A stretch of DNA of 64,000 bases from JAPPHA01 sp963664045 (GTDB lineage Bacteria; Pseudomonadota; Alphaproteobacteria; Rhodobacterales; Rhodobacteraceae), in contig CAXXGT010000014.1 of the NCBI GenBank assembly GCA_963664045.2, positions 248,001 to 312,000 of the forward strand, written 5' to 3'. The translations under genes and the position numbers were made by a program. The notes below the pieces were generated by a model. That model was not told the DNA's origin. It saw only the letters and a list, made by a program, of their open reading frames with translations, and did no database searches. Of this stretch, positions 45,450 to 55,197 are shown piece by piece. Every line of letters starts with the position of its first letter. The first letter of the stretch is position 1.

Positions 45450-46796
45450 ATGATGTCAAAACTCGCAAAATACTTGCCCTGCCTGCTTCTCGTCGCGCTA
45501 GCCGCGTCGCCCGCAGCGGCTCAGGGTTCGCCGGGAACCGAAGTCGCTGTGCACACGGTCTTCGTTCTCAACACGTTTCTGTTTCTCGTCAGCGGCTTTC
45601 TCGTGTTCTGGATGGCTGCCGGGTTCGCGATGCTCGAGGCCGGCCTGGTAAGGTCAAAAAACGTCACGACGCAGTTGACCAAGAATTTCGGGCTGTTTTC
45701 CATTGCCGCGATCATGTACTGGCTGGTCGGCTACAATCTCATGTATCCGCTCGGAAACTGGTCGCTCGGAACTGACGAGGCCGGAGGCTATCTCGGCGCG
45801 TTCGGGCTTGCGGCCCTGGAAGCCGTGGGCATCGGACCGGATGGCGCAGACGATCTGTCCTACGCGTCCACGGGATCGGACTTTTTCTTCCAGCTCATGT
45901 TCTGCGCAACTGCGGCGTCGATTGTCTCCGGCACGCTCGCCGAACGCATCAAACTGTGGCCATTCCTCCTGTTCACAGCCCTGTTGACCGGTATAATCTA
46001 TCCCGTACAGGCATCCTGGAAGTGGGGAGGCGGCTTCCTGGATTCCCAGTTCGGTTTCCTCGACTTTGCTGGATCGACTGTCGTGCATTCGGTCGGAGGA
46101 TGGGCAGCGCTGGTCGGCGCCCTTCTGCTCGGTGCACGAAAAGGCAAGTACCAGGGTGGCCAGGTGATTCCGATACGCGGGTCGAACATGCCCCTGGCGA
46201 CATTGGGTACGTTTATCCTCTGGATCGGCTGGTTCGGGTTCAACGGAGGGTCCCAGTTGGCGATGGGAAGCATTGGCGACGCGGCCGACGTGAGCCGGAT
46301 TTTCGCGAATACCAACATGGCCGCCGCTTCTGGCGCGGTGGTCGCAATGATCCTGACCCAGTTGCTGTATGGAAAGGTCGACTTGACCATGGTGCTGAAC
46401 GGAGCACTTGCAGGACTCGTGTCGATCACAGCGGAACCTCTCTATCCGTCGCTCTTCGGATCCCTGCTTATCGGCGGTGTCGGCGGTGTCATCGTGGTCT
46501 ACAGCGTGCCGTTCCTTGACAAATTGAAGATTGATGACGTTGTCGGTGCAATTCCGGTACACCTTTTTGCCGGAATTTGGGGAACGCTCGCGGTCTGGTT
46601 CACGAATCCTGACGCCACACTGTTCGGGCAGATCGCGTCCATCGTCATCGTGGGTGCATTCGTTTCCGCCGCGTCCTGGATTATCTGGTCTATCCTGAAA
46701 CTCACGATCGGAATCCGCGTTGACGAAGAAAGCGAGATCACGGGTCTCGACATGACAGAACTCGGTATCGAAGCTTACCCCGAGTTTACGACCTGA
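45450..46796 (+). CDS. amt: ammonium transporter Amt
   Basis: 448 residues. A signal peptide (LPCLLLVALAASPAAAQ) is followed by about eleven membrane helices of the Amt/Mep/Rh fold. Conserved stretches include GFAMLEAGLVRSKN, the GSTVVHSVGGWAALVGA pore segment (with the pore His) and LGTFILWIGWFGFNGGS. It takes up ammonium and is normally inhibited by GlnK. No glnK gene is adjacent, unlike most amtB loci. The start is one of two adjacent ATGs at 45450/45453. Confidence 0.93.
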   Translation: MMSKLAKYLPCLLLVALAASPAAAQGSPGTEVAVHTVFVLNTFLFLVSGFLVFWMAAGFAMLEAGLVRSKNVTTQLTKNFGLFSIAAIMYWLVGYNLMYPLGNWSLGTDEAGGYLGAFGLAALEAVGIGPDGADDLSYASTGSDFFFQLMFCATAASIVSGTLAERIKLWPFLLFTALLTGIIYPVQASWKWGGGFLDSQFGFLDFAGSTVVHSVGGWAALVGALLLGARKGKYQGGQVIPIRGSNMPLATLGTFILWIGWFGFNGGSQLAMGSIGDAADVSRIFANTNMAAASGAVVAMILTQLLYGKVDLTMVLNGALAGLVSITAEPLYPSLFGSLLIGGVGGVIVVYSVPFLDKLKIDDVVGAIPVHLFAGIWGTLAVWFTNPDATLFGQIASIVIVGAFVSAASWIIWSILKLTIGIRVDEESEITGLDMTELGIEAYPEFTT

Positions 46797-46821
46797 GCAG
46801 CGACACGACTGTTCCCTGCGC

Positions 46822-46850
46822 AGCCCTGCCCGAAGTCATCGGGCAGGGCT
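46822..46850 (+). terminator. strong hairpin downstream of amt
   Basis: AGCCCTGCCCGA (46822-46833) pairs perfectly with TCGGGCAGGGCT (46839-46850) around loop AGTCA, starting 25 bases after the amt stop. A 12-bp GC-rich stem is consistent with a transcript end, although no T-tract follows. Confidence 0.55.
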
Positions 46851-47389
46851 GAAGTCAGGACGACGGGACATTCCTACACGCCACCAATCGACCCTGGCCC
46901 GTCTTGTCCTGCCACGTTGCCGGGCAACCCGGGTGGCGCTTTCGGTCGGACGTGACAGTTGGCCCTTTATTCACGAAACGCACTGGTGGACGCCACGCAA
47001 TGCTGAGGGCACCGCACCCGTCTTTCCGTTCGATCTCCAACAACATGTCGGTGCATCCGGCAACCCGACGCTCACCCGAGTGTCTGCCGAACGCGCTGCG
47101 CGAAATCCTCGTCGTCGCCGTCGATGGACCGGCGCAAAGCGGGTAACCAGAACCAAGGTTCCAGCCGCTCGAATTCAAGTTGACAGTGTAGCTCAGCCGA
47201 AGCGCGGTCAGCACGCTCCCGATCCCGGCCTCCTCGCGGTGGACCTGGTGGCTGGCCTTTCGTCCGTTCGGATTTTCGCTGCTTCGCAGAGCCGGTCAAC
47301 TCGGCGCACCGGTTATTGCAAAGGCATAGGGCACCCACTATACGGTTCCGGCCTTGCCGAAACAGCGCCATTGGTTTCAGCAGGTTTGA
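46851..47389. other. intergenic region between amt terminator and tRNA-Arg
   Basis: About 540 bases with only short overlapping open frames of no recognisable similarity and no good ribosome-binding sites. Nothing else seen. Confidence 0.5.
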
Positions 47390-47466
47390 GGACCCGTAGC
47401 TCAGCTGGATAGAGCATTTGACTACGAATCAAAAGGTCGGGCGTTCGAATCGCTCCGGGTCCTCCA
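47390..47466 (+). tRNA. tRNA-Arg (anticodon ACG)
   Basis: 77 bases. Acceptor GGACCCG/CGGGTCC, D-arm with AGCTCAGCTGGATAGAGC, anticodon stem TTTGA/TCAAA around loop CTACGAA (anticodon ACG), T-arm with TTCGAAT. CCA is encoded after discriminator T. Reads CGU/CGC/CGA after A34 deamination. Confidence 0.95.
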
Positions 47467-47581
47467 GCACCCATTCCTGATCGTCGACAGGTCCCTTCAG
47501 ATGTTTGACCTTTCCTGGTCGGACGATTCGGCAATTTTCCTGGTGTTCTTCCCGGTACAGCTGGCTGTCATCGCCAGTTCG

Positions 47582-48811
47582 TCACTCTTCCTTGAATTCC
47601 TCGCCAAGAATTCTGGAAACGGAAAAGACATCCTTGTCGCCGCGTCCGCACATGTTCATCACCAGGAGATGGTCCGAAGGAAGGGTGCCCGCAACTCGTG
47701 CAACATGGGCCAGGGCATGTGACGGCTCCAGGGCAGGAATGATCCCCTCGCACCTGCAACACAACTGAAACGCCTCAAGCGCTTCGGCGTCGGTCACCGA
47801 AACGTATTCGACCCGTCCCGAATCACGAAGCCATGAGTGCTCGGGACCGATTCCGGGATAATCCAGTCCAGCCGATATCGAATAGCCGTCCAGAATCTGC
47901 CCGTTCGGATCCTGCAGCAGGTACGTCCGATTCCCGTGAAGTACTCCGGGGCGGCCACCCGTCAACGAAGCACAGTGTTCCATCCTCTCGTCGACTCCCT
48001 TGCCTCCGGCCTCGACACCGATAATCCTCACGGAGGGTTCATCCAGAAACGGGTGGAACAGCCCCATGGCATTGGACCCGCCTCCGATGCAGGCGACCAA
48101 AGTGTCCGGGAGCCTGCCTTCCTGTTCGTCCATCTGCTTCCGCGTTTCGTCGCCGATGACACACTGAAAGTCGCGGACCATTGCCGGATAGGGATGTGGT
48201 CCGGCAACCGTCCCGATGCAATAGAACGTGGTCTCCACATAAGTTACCCAATCCCGAAGCGCCTCGTTCATGGCATCCTTGAGGGTTCCCCTTCCCGCCG
48301 TGACGGGAACGACCTCGGCCCCGAGAAGTTTCATGCGGAATACGTTTGGAGCCTGCCGCTCGACATCGTGGGAACCCATGTAGACCACGCACTGAAGATC
48401 AAACCGTGCACAGGCCGTCGCTGTTGCGACACCGTGTTGCCCGGCACCGGTTTCGGCAATGATCCGGGTCTTGCCCATGCGCCGGGCCAGCAATACCTGT
48501 CCGAGCACATTGTTGATCTTATGTGCACCCGTATGGTTGAGCTCGTCGCGTTTCAGGTAGATGCGCGCACCGCCGAAGTGATCCGTGAGCCGTTCGGCAA
48601 AATACAAGGGCGATGGCCTACCGATGTAGTAGGTGCGAAATCGCTCCATCTCGTCAAGAAACTCCGGGTCAGTGCGCGCCCGTGCGTATTCCGCCTCCAG
48701 TTCCAGAATGAGCGGCATCAGCGTTTCTGACACGAACCGGCCACCATATTCCCCGAACCGGCCGCGGTCGTCCGGACCGCTCCGATATGTGTTCAATCCT
48801 TCGGTTGCCAT
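47582..48811 (-). CDS. trpB: tryptophan synthase beta chain
   Basis: 409 residues. Condenses indole with serine to make tryptophan, using PLP bound to Lys98 in NHTGAHKINN. GRFGEYGGRFVSETLM at the start and the phosphate-binding CIGGGSNAMG are typical. It follows trpF on the same strand; trpA would be expected next, but the tRNA-Arg and amt follow instead, so trpA is elsewhere. Confidence 0.97.
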   Translation of the reverse strand: MATEGLNTYRSGPDDRGRFGEYGGRFVSETLMPLILELEAEYARARTDPEFLDEMERFRTYYIGRPSPLYFAERLTDHFGGARIYLKRDELNHTGAHKINNVLGQVLLARRMGKTRIIAETGAGQHGVATATACARFDLQCVVYMGSHDVERQAPNVFRMKLLGAEVVPVTAGRGTLKDAMNEALRDWVTYVETTFYCIGTVAGPHPYPAMVRDFQCVIGDETRKQMDEQEGRLPDTLVACIGGGSNAMGLFHPFLDEPSVRIIGVEAGGKGVDERMEHCASLTGGRPGVLHGNRTYLLQDPNGQILDGYSISAGLDYPGIGPEHSWLRDSGRVEYVSVTDAEALEAFQLCCRCEGIIPALEPSHALAHVARVAGTLPSDHLLVMNMCGRGDKDVFSVSRILGEEFKEE

Positions 48812-48872
48812 GTCCGGTTCTCACTCATCCCGTTGTCCATCTGTTGCCGCCAGCAATACCCGGATTCCGTCG

Positions 48873-49529
48873 TTACAGCACCGCAACCTGATCAGAAAGT
48901 GAGTTGGCCGCACGAAGAAAACTCCTGATCCGGTCGCAATCCTTCATTCCGGGAGCCGATTCAACCCCTGACGACACATCAAGTTGCGTAGCGCCTGTCA
49001 ATCGAACGGCATCGGCTATGTTCTCCCGGGTCAATCCGCCGGCCAACATCCATGGCAGACGCCATTCCCGGTCCGCCAAAAGACTCCAGTCAAAGGCAAT
49101 TCCCTGCCCTCCCGGCCGATCCATGTGTTTCGCCTGAGGCGCATCGATAAGAAGCTGATCGACGTAATCCTGCCAATTTCCAGTCCGTTCGACATCGGAT
49201 TTCGCCGATATTCCGAGTGACTTCATGACCGGCAACCCAAACGTCCTCCTGATCGCTCTCGAACGTTCCCGCGACTCGGAGCCGTGCAACTGGATCATGT
49301 CAAGCGCCACCGAATCGAGAACGTTCCCGATTTGCCTGTCATCCGCGTCGACAAACAGTCCCGTGCGGCATACGCCTGACGGAACCCTGGCAGCAAGATC
49401 ACGCGCAAGCTCGACCGACACGTTTCGTGGTGACCTGGGGAAAAACACGAAGCCGACGTAGTCGGCGCCAGCCTCAACGCTCGCGTCCAGCGATGCCGCG
49501 TCCGACAGCCCGCAGATCTTGACCCTCAT
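48873..49529 (-). CDS. trpF: phosphoribosylanthranilate isomerase
   Basis: 218 residues. A TIM-barrel isomerase of tryptophan synthesis. VKICGLSDAASLDA carries the catalytic Cys, and LSSGVESAPGMKD-type sequence (DVSSGVESAPGMKD) near the end carries the phosphate site. The ATG overlaps the stop of the lapA-like gene (ATGA), so it is translationally coupled to it. trpB is 61 bases downstream. Confidence 0.95.
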   Translation of the reverse strand: MRVKICGLSDAASLDASVEAGADYVGFVFFPRSPRNVSVELARDLAARVPSGVCRTGLFVDADDRQIGNVLDSVALDMIQLHGSESRERSRAIRRTFGLPVMKSLGISAKSDVERTGNWQDYVDQLLIDAPQAKHMDRPGGQGIAFDWSLLADREWRLPWMLAGGLTRENIADAVRLTGATQLDVSSGVESAPGMKDCDRIRSFLRAANSLSDQVAVL

Positions 49530-49888
49530 CGCGCGTCCTTTTCCAGGAGTTCAAGAACCTCGTCCTTTCCCCGGACTTCCCCGGACCTTGACCTGAGGTC
49601 TTCGACCTCCCGTTCGAGCCGCCGGATTTCGCGTCCACGCTCGCTCGCCTGTCGCCTTTGGCGATGACCGCGAAAGTATTCGCGGACCGCCCCTGCGATC
49701 AGCCCAACGAGCACCGCACCAAACACGATCACGTATTGCGGGACCAGATAGGCGCCCGTGACCCCCAGGATGTCCCCGACACCCCTCGGGAACAATCGGA
49801 ACGTGACAATGTCGCGATTGACGAGGCAAAGCATGACAAGGAATGCTGCAAGGACGATCAGGACGACGATTCGAAAGAACTGGACCAT
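49526..49888 (-). CDS. LapA-domain inner-membrane protein
   Basis: 120 residues. Two membrane helices (FRIVVLIVLAAFLVMLCLV and VIVFGAVLVGLIAGAVREY) flank a short loop. A basic, coiled-coil cytoplasmic tail follows (RRQASERGREIRRLEREVEDL). This is the LapA/DUF1049 layout, linked in enterobacteria to lipopolysaccharide assembly. It lies between ihfB and trpF, a common alphaproteobacterial arrangement. Confidence 0.85.
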   Translation of the reverse strand: MVQFFRIVVLIVLAAFLVMLCLVNRDIVTFRLFPRGVGDILGVTGAYLVPQYVIVFGAVLVGLIAGAVREYFRGHRQRRQASERGREIRRLEREVEDLRSRSGEVRGKDEVLELLEKDAR

Positions 49889-49921
49889 CCAAACTCAGCC
49901 CGCCACCGGGTATCGAATTCT

Positions 49922-50203
49922 CTACTCCCGGCCGTTGAGGCGATCCCTGAGCTGCTTTCCTGTCGCGAATACAGGTACGTGTTTTTCGCTCACTTCGACA
50001 GGTTCGCCCGTCCGGGGATTACGGGCTCGGCGCTCGTGGCGCTGCCGAACGGCAAACGTTCCGAAGCCACGCAACTCGACACGATTCCCTTCGGTCAATC
50101 CAGAGACGATTTCATCAAACACCGTTGTTACCGCGCGTTCCGCATAATCTCTCTTGAGACCGAAATCCCTGGCGATCATCGTGATCAAATCGGACCTCAC
50201 CAT
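49922..50203 (-). CDS. ihfB: integration host factor beta subunit
   Basis: 93 residues. DNA-bending HU/IHF family protein: MVRSDLITMIA helix, then RVELRGFGTFAVRQR and the DNA-arm RNPRTGEPV with the intercalating Pro. The length is normal and it lies downstream of rpsA, as in many alphaproteobacteria. It acts as a heterodimer with IhfA in transcription, replication and recombination. Confidence 0.95.
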   Translation of the reverse strand: MVRSDLITMIARDFGLKRDYAERAVTTVFDEIVSGLTEGNRVELRGFGTFAVRQRHERRARNPRTGEPVEVSEKHVPVFATGKQLRDRLNGRE

Positions 50204-50419
50204 GGAAGCTCCCCTTCCTGACTGAATAATACACAGGAACCGATTACCAGATTACACGTCAGGCCTATCTCCGTAAAGGATTTCGGTAGCGGCAAGGTAT
50301 ATCGAGTCGTCGCCAGGTTGTCGCACGTGCCGACGGCCGCCCTGCCAGAGATCCCGACTCTTGCACCGCACGCCCGAACGGGTTTTGTGAGACCGATGAC
50401 GGCGAACGAGCCGCCCGCG

Positions 50420-52108
50420 TCAATCGTCTTCCTTTTTCTGCAGGGCAGCGCCAAGAATGTCTCCCAGCGACGCTCCCGAATCGGTAGATCCGTACTGGGC
50501 AACGGCTTCCTGCTCCTCGGCAATTTCACGCGCCTTGATCGAGAGCTTCAGCTTGCGCCCTCCCCGCTCGATTCCGGTGACGAGAACGTCAATCTTGTCA
50601 CCGACCGAATAACGGTCCGGGCGTTGTTCCGATCGATCACGGCTGAGATCGGCGCGTCGAACAAAGGATTTTGCTCCACGGTAATCCACGCCGATTCCGC
50701 CGTCTTCGATCGACGTCACGGTTACCGTCACCACCTCTCCGCGCTTCAGCCCCGAAACCGCCTTCACGAACGGGTCATTCAGCGCCTTGACCGACAGCGA
50801 GATCCTCTCCTTTGCCGGGTCGACGTCGAGGACGAGAACATCGACCGTGTCTCCCTTGCGGTATTCCTTGATCGCCTGGTCTCCCGGGAGATCCCAGTTC
50901 AGGTCGGACAGGTGCACCATGCCGTCGATGCCCCCTTCGAGTCCCACGAACAGGCCGAATTCGGTAATGTTCTTGACCTCCCCTGAAATTTCGCTGCCGG
51001 AAGGATAGTTCGCCGCAAAGTTCTCCCACGGATTCCCCTGGACCTGCTTGAGACCCAGCGACACCCGCCGCTTGTTGGTATCAACGTCCAGAACCATGAC
51101 CTGCACTTCCTGAGACGTCGACACGATTCGGCCCGGATGAACATTTTTCTTCGTCCACGACATCTCGGAGACATGGACCAGTCCCTCGACACCCGGCTGC
51201 AATTCAACAAAGGCGCCGTAATCCGTGATGTTCGTTACGCGCCCGGTATGGACAGTGTCAATCGGGTACGTCTCCCTGACGGACTTCCACGGGTCCTCCT
51301 GGAGTTGCTTGATGCCCAGGCTGATCCGCTGGTTTTCCCGGTTGATCTTGACGACCTGAACCTTGACCGTCTCACCGACAGTAACCACTTCGGACGGATG
51401 GCGAACCCGGTGCCAGGCCATGTCGGTCACATGCAGCAATCCATCAACACCGCCAAGGTCCACAAAGGCTCCGTAATCGAGGACGTTCTTGACCAGGCCT
51501 TCAACCACATCGCCGTCATTCAGGCGCCCGACGACTTCTGCGCGTTGTTCCGCGCGGGATTCTTCAAGAATCGCCCGCCGTGACACCACGATATTGCCCT
51601 TGTTGCGGTCGAGTTTCAGAATCTGGAAAGGCTGCGGGATTTCCATGAGCGGAGTCACGTCACGAACCGGACGGACATCGACTTGCGAGCCGGGCAGAAA
51701 CGCCACGGCTCCGCCAAGGTCAACCGTGAATCCGCCCTTGACCCGGTTGAAGATCTTGCCGTCGACCTTTTCGCTCGCGGCATAAGCCTTCTCGAGCCGG
51801 TCCCATGCCTCTTCCCGCCGCGCCTTGTCCCTGCTTATCACAGCTTCGCCGCGGGCATTTTCGACCCGCTCGAGATAAACCTCGACGCTGTCGCCTTCGG
51901 ATATCTCCGATGCCTCGCCGTGCCGCATGAACTCCTTGAGGTCAACACGGCCTTCCATCTTGTAACCGATATCGATGATCGCCTTTTCGGCCTCAACCGC
52001 GATCACACGTCCCTTGACGACGGATCCTTCCATCGGGGTGTCGATTTCAAAGCTTTCATTCAGGAGAGCCTCGAACTCCTGCATCGAGGCACTGGCGGGC
52101 ATTGTCAT
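50420..52108 (-). CDS. rpsA: 30S ribosomal protein S1
   Basis: 562 residues from the ATG at 52108 (AGGAAG nine bases upstream); a GTG at 52144 is the alternative. Six S1 RNA-binding repeats are visible, each with a G-x-V-x-x-I-x-x-Y-G-A-F-V-D-L-type core (GLVKNVLDYGAFVDLGG and others). S1 recruits mRNA to the 30S subunit. The neighbours cmk and ihfB give the conserved cmk-rpsA-ihfB order. Confidence 0.96.
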   Translation of the reverse strand: MTMPASASMQEFEALLNESFEIDTPMEGSVVKGRVIAVEAEKAIIDIGYKMEGRVDLKEFMRHGEASEISEGDSVEVYLERVENARGEAVISRDKARREEAWDRLEKAYAASEKVDGKIFNRVKGGFTVDLGGAVAFLPGSQVDVRPVRDVTPLMEIPQPFQILKLDRNKGNIVVSRRAILEESRAEQRAEVVGRLNDGDVVEGLVKNVLDYGAFVDLGGVDGLLHVTDMAWHRVRHPSEVVTVGETVKVQVVKINRENQRISLGIKQLQEDPWKSVRETYPIDTVHTGRVTNITDYGAFVELQPGVEGLVHVSEMSWTKKNVHPGRIVSTSQEVQVMVLDVDTNKRRVSLGLKQVQGNPWENFAANYPSGSEISGEVKNITEFGLFVGLEGGIDGMVHLSDLNWDLPGDQAIKEYRKGDTVDVLVLDVDPAKERISLSVKALNDPFVKAVSGLKRGEVVTVTVTSIEDGGIGVDYRGAKSFVRRADLSRDRSEQRPDRYSVGDKIDVLVTGIERGGRKLKLSIKAREIAEEQEAVAQYGSTDSGASLGDILGAALQKKEDD

Positions 52109-52240
52109 TGATGTTGTCTTCCTGGAATTTGCCGGTTTGGCCACGCGACAGTCAGTGCGGGTCTTGGTACGGTATTCTGCGTTTTCGTTTCGGCCCCGTA
52201 GCGAATGGAGTTGCCAAAAAACAAGAGAAGGGCCGGTTGT

Positions 52241-52879
52241 CTACCGACCCTGCCCATATCTAGCCTCAACAACTGCTATCGCCGTCGCGACTGCGGTCTC
52301 TATAGACATTTCGCTCGTGTCTAGCAACACCGCATCCTTCGCCTTGCGAAGCGGAGCGACAGATCGACCGGAATCAAGTGAGTCCCGGGCGCGTATCGCC
52401 TCAAGAACGACCTGGCGGCCAGGGGCGTCTGCGTGAACGCGCGTCTCGGCGAACCTTCGTTCGGCACGAATATCCTCTCGGGCCGTGACATACAGCTTGA
52501 CCTCTGCATCGGGGCAAACGACGGTCCCAATATCGCGCCCGTCCAAGACGACACCTTCCTCACGCGCAGCGAACTGACGCTGAAACCTGATCAGTGCGCC
52601 ACGGACTTCGGGAATTGCCGCGACGGTCGATGCGACTGCTGAAACCTCCTCGTCACGCAGGCGTTTGTCCGAGAGATCCGCCTCGACGATCCGACCCGCG
52701 ATCACCGGGGCTCGAGCCTCGATGTCCGTCAACGGTCCGGCCTCGAGCAGTTTCAGACCAACAACCCGATACAACAGGCCGGTATCCAGGTGATGAAACC
52801 CGAACCGTTCGGCGATCTCCCGCGCTATCGTCCCCTTACCCGCCGCCGCGGGACCATCAATCGCGACCGTGAAACTCAT
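52241..52879 (-). CDS. cmk: cytidylate kinase
   Basis: 212 residues. P-loop GPAAAGKGTIA at 8-18, LDTGLLYRVV for nucleotide binding, and the lid region RDIGTVVCPDAEVKLYVTA. It phosphorylates CMP and dCMP. Its start overlaps the aroA stop (ATGA), so they are translationally coupled. Confidence 0.95.
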   Translation of the reverse strand: MSFTVAIDGPAAAGKGTIAREIAERFGFHHLDTGLLYRVVGLKLLEAGPLTDIEARAPVIAGRIVEADLSDKRLRDEEVSAVASTVAAIPEVRGALIRFQRQFAAREEGVVLDGRDIGTVVCPDAEVKLYVTAREDIRAERRFAETRVHADAPGRQVVLEAIRARDSLDSGRSVAPLRKAKDAVLLDTSEMSIETAVATAIAVVEARYGQGR

Positions 52880-54231
52880 GCGCGGGTGTCCGCGATCTCG
52901 AGGCGCGCTCCGAGACTCCGCATCAGCGGAACGAATCCCGGGAAACTGGTATCGATGACTCTTCCATCATCGATCGCGATCCCGTCCCGGGACGCCAACC
53001 CGAGGCAGAGGAACGTCATCGCTATCCGATGATCGAGGCATGTTCCGACAATTCCGCCACCCGGGACGCCGGCAACTCCCCTGCCGTGGATCACCAGGGA
53101 ATCGCCGGTCTCTTCAACCGATACTCCGTTCGCTTTCAACCCCCGGGCGGTTGCGTCGATTCGATCGCATTCCTTGACATGCAGTTCGCCGATTCCCCTC
53201 AGGGTCGTGCGGCCTTCCGCACACGCCGCAACGGCCGCAAGGACCGGGTATTCATCAATCATTGACGGCGCGCGTTCCGGGGGCACGTCGACGCCCTTCA
53301 GTTCGCTGAATCGAACCCTGAGATCGGCGACCGGCTCACCACCGGTTTCACGTTCATTGCTGACATCCAGGCGGGCCCCCATCTCGAGAAGCGTTACGTA
53401 CAGCCCGTTCCTTGTCGGGTTCCGGCTGACGCCCGGTATGTGAACATCGGAACCTTCGGTTATCAAGGCGGCACACACGGGAAACGCGGCCGAGGACGGA
53501 TCACGTGGTACGACAACTTCGCCGCCAGACAGTTCGGCATGTCCCGTCACGGATATCACCTGTCCGTCGTTCGTGTTTTCCGTCGTGACGTCAGCGCCAA
53601 ACGACCTGAGAAGGCGTTCGGTATGGTCCCGGGTCGGTACAGACTCGATAACACGGGAAATTCCCGGTGTATTGAGGCCGGCAAGGAGAACCGCGGACTT
53701 GACCTGTGCCGACAGGAACGGGGATTCGAACTCGACGGGAACGGGGTTCGGCGCGCCGATCAGTGTCAATGGCAAGCGGCCACCGGAGCGGCCATATGCT
53801 CTCGCGCCAAACAGGGTCAGCGGTTCAGTTACGCGCGCCATCGGTCTCGAGCGCAGTGACGGATCTCCGGTGTATGTCACCGCGATCGACTGCGTCGCAG
53901 CGGCCCCCATGATCAGGCGCACGCCAGTCCCGGAATTACCGCAGTCAATCACGTCGGAGGGTTCAGCGAACCCTCCCGTCCCGACCCCGTGCACGACCCT
54001 GTGTCCGTCCTCGTCCCGGGCAATCCTCGCACCGAACGCCTGCATGGCGCGTTCCGTGTTCAGGACATCCTGGCTTTCGAGCAACCCCAGGATGCCTGTC
54101 CTGCCGACAGAAAGCGCCCCGAGGATCAGCGCCCGGTGCGACACGGACTTGTCGCCGGGCACCGAGGCGGTTCCACTCAACGGACCTGAACCGAATGAAA
54201 TCAACTCTTGAGGTTCTTCGTATCCCGCCAT
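52876..54231 (-). CDS. aroA: 3-phosphoshikimate 1-carboxyvinyltransferase (EPSP synthase)
   Basis: 451 residues from the ATG at 54231; the open frame upstream to 54306 adds 25 non-conserved residues. Shikimate pathway enzyme of the two-domain fold: PGDKSVSHRALILG, the phosphate site NSGTGVRLIMG and the catalytic region of LAVRESDR type (HVKECDRIDA). The cmk-rpsA neighbours match other alphaproteobacteria. Confidence 0.96.
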   Translation of the reverse strand: MAGYEEPQELISFGSGPLSGTASVPGDKSVSHRALILGALSVGRTGILGLLESQDVLNTERAMQAFGARIARDEDGHRVVHGVGTGGFAEPSDVIDCGNSGTGVRLIMGAAATQSIAVTYTGDPSLRSRPMARVTEPLTLFGARAYGRSGGRLPLTLIGAPNPVPVEFESPFLSAQVKSAVLLAGLNTPGISRVIESVPTRDHTERLLRSFGADVTTENTNDGQVISVTGHAELSGGEVVVPRDPSSAAFPVCAALITEGSDVHIPGVSRNPTRNGLYVTLLEMGARLDVSNERETGGEPVADLRVRFSELKGVDVPPERAPSMIDEYPVLAAVAACAEGRTTLRGIGELHVKECDRIDATARGLKANGVSVEETGDSLVIHGRGVAGVPGGGIVGTCLDHRIAMTFLCLGLASRDGIAIDDGRVIDTSFPGFVPLMRSLGARLEIADTRA

Positions 54232-54336
54232 TCCATTGCCCTTCGACCTGTTTGACGATTCCCGGGGAGGCAGTCTGTTTCGATCGTCTTTCGATCCCGG
54301 GCGCACGAGTTCGGCACAATCGCGCCGGCGCCCACG

Positions 54337-55053
54337 TCACGGCTTGACAAAGGTGAGGTAAGTCGGGACCCGCGCCTCCCTGAGAGCCTTCTGTTCGTAT
54401 CGTGTGGACATGCCGTCTGTCCACCGCTCGCGCCAGTCCTTCGGACCGCATGCGGACCATTCGTACTTCATGCGAAACAGCATCTGTTCCAGTGCTTGTG
54501 CCACGAAACTCCCGATGTCGGTTGCGACCCGAAGTTCCGCGCCCGATTTCAATGCCCTGTCCAACGGGTCGAGATACTGAGGAGTAACAAATCTGCGTCT
54601 GAAATGTCGCCGTTTGGGCCATGGATCGGGATAGAGAAGATACGCCCTGTCGATCGACTCTCCTGGCAAGACTTCCAGTAGATCTCTCACGTCGCCAACG
54701 TGAATTCGAACGTTTCCGATACCTGCCTCGAAGAGTTCTCCGACCAGTCTTGCGACACCGTTGACGTAATGCTCGCACCCGATGAATCTCGCCTCGGGAT
54801 ATGCCCTGGCAAGGTGAATCAGGTGCTCTCCGTATCCGAATCCGATCTCGAGCCAAACCGGCTGATCCCCTTGCCGGACTCCGCAATCCGCAAGATCGAT
54901 GGGAGATCTTCCCGGATTCTCCATCTGGCCCACGCCCGGAATCTGGTATTCCGACGCGCGTTCCCTGAAATTGAGAAACTGGCGATTCCCGAGCCGACGT
55001 CCGCGACGTCGTCCATGAATTTTCCTGTGCCCAATATCATGATTCATGGTCAT
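54337..55053 (-). CDS. trmB: tRNA (guanine-N7)-methyltransferase
   Basis: 238 residues. Methylates G46 of tRNA. The SAM motif WLEIGFGYGEHL and the substrate region YLLYPDPWPKRRHFRRRFV are diagnostic of TrmB. Start ATG 55053 or 55047. The lnt-metK-trmB order common in alphaproteobacteria is here lnt directly followed by trmB, without metK. Confidence 0.95.
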   Translation of the reverse strand: MTMNHDIGHRKIHGRRRGRRLGNRQFLNFRERASEYQIPGVGQMENPGRSPIDLADCGVRQGDQPVWLEIGFGYGEHLIHLARAYPEARFIGCEHYVNGVARLVGELFEAGIGNVRIHVGDVRDLLEVLPGESIDRAYLLYPDPWPKRRHFRRRFVTPQYLDPLDRALKSGAELRVATDIGSFVAQALEQMLFRMKYEWSACGPKDWRERWTDGMSTRYEQKALREARVPTYLTFVKP

Positions 55054-55197
55054 TCAAGGCTCGATCACGGCATGCGTTCGTTCGTACAGACGACAGGGGC
55101 CAGGGGGCCGTGCTCCCACGATACGCGCAATGCGCACAGGCGAGGCAACACGTACCCGTGCCCAGACCATTCCCGACTGGTCTCGTGGAAGAGCGCA

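Noticed and set aside
47390..47466. tRNA-Arg as an integration site for a mobile island
   Set aside because: No integrase and no repeat of the tRNA 3' end found elsewhere in the window.
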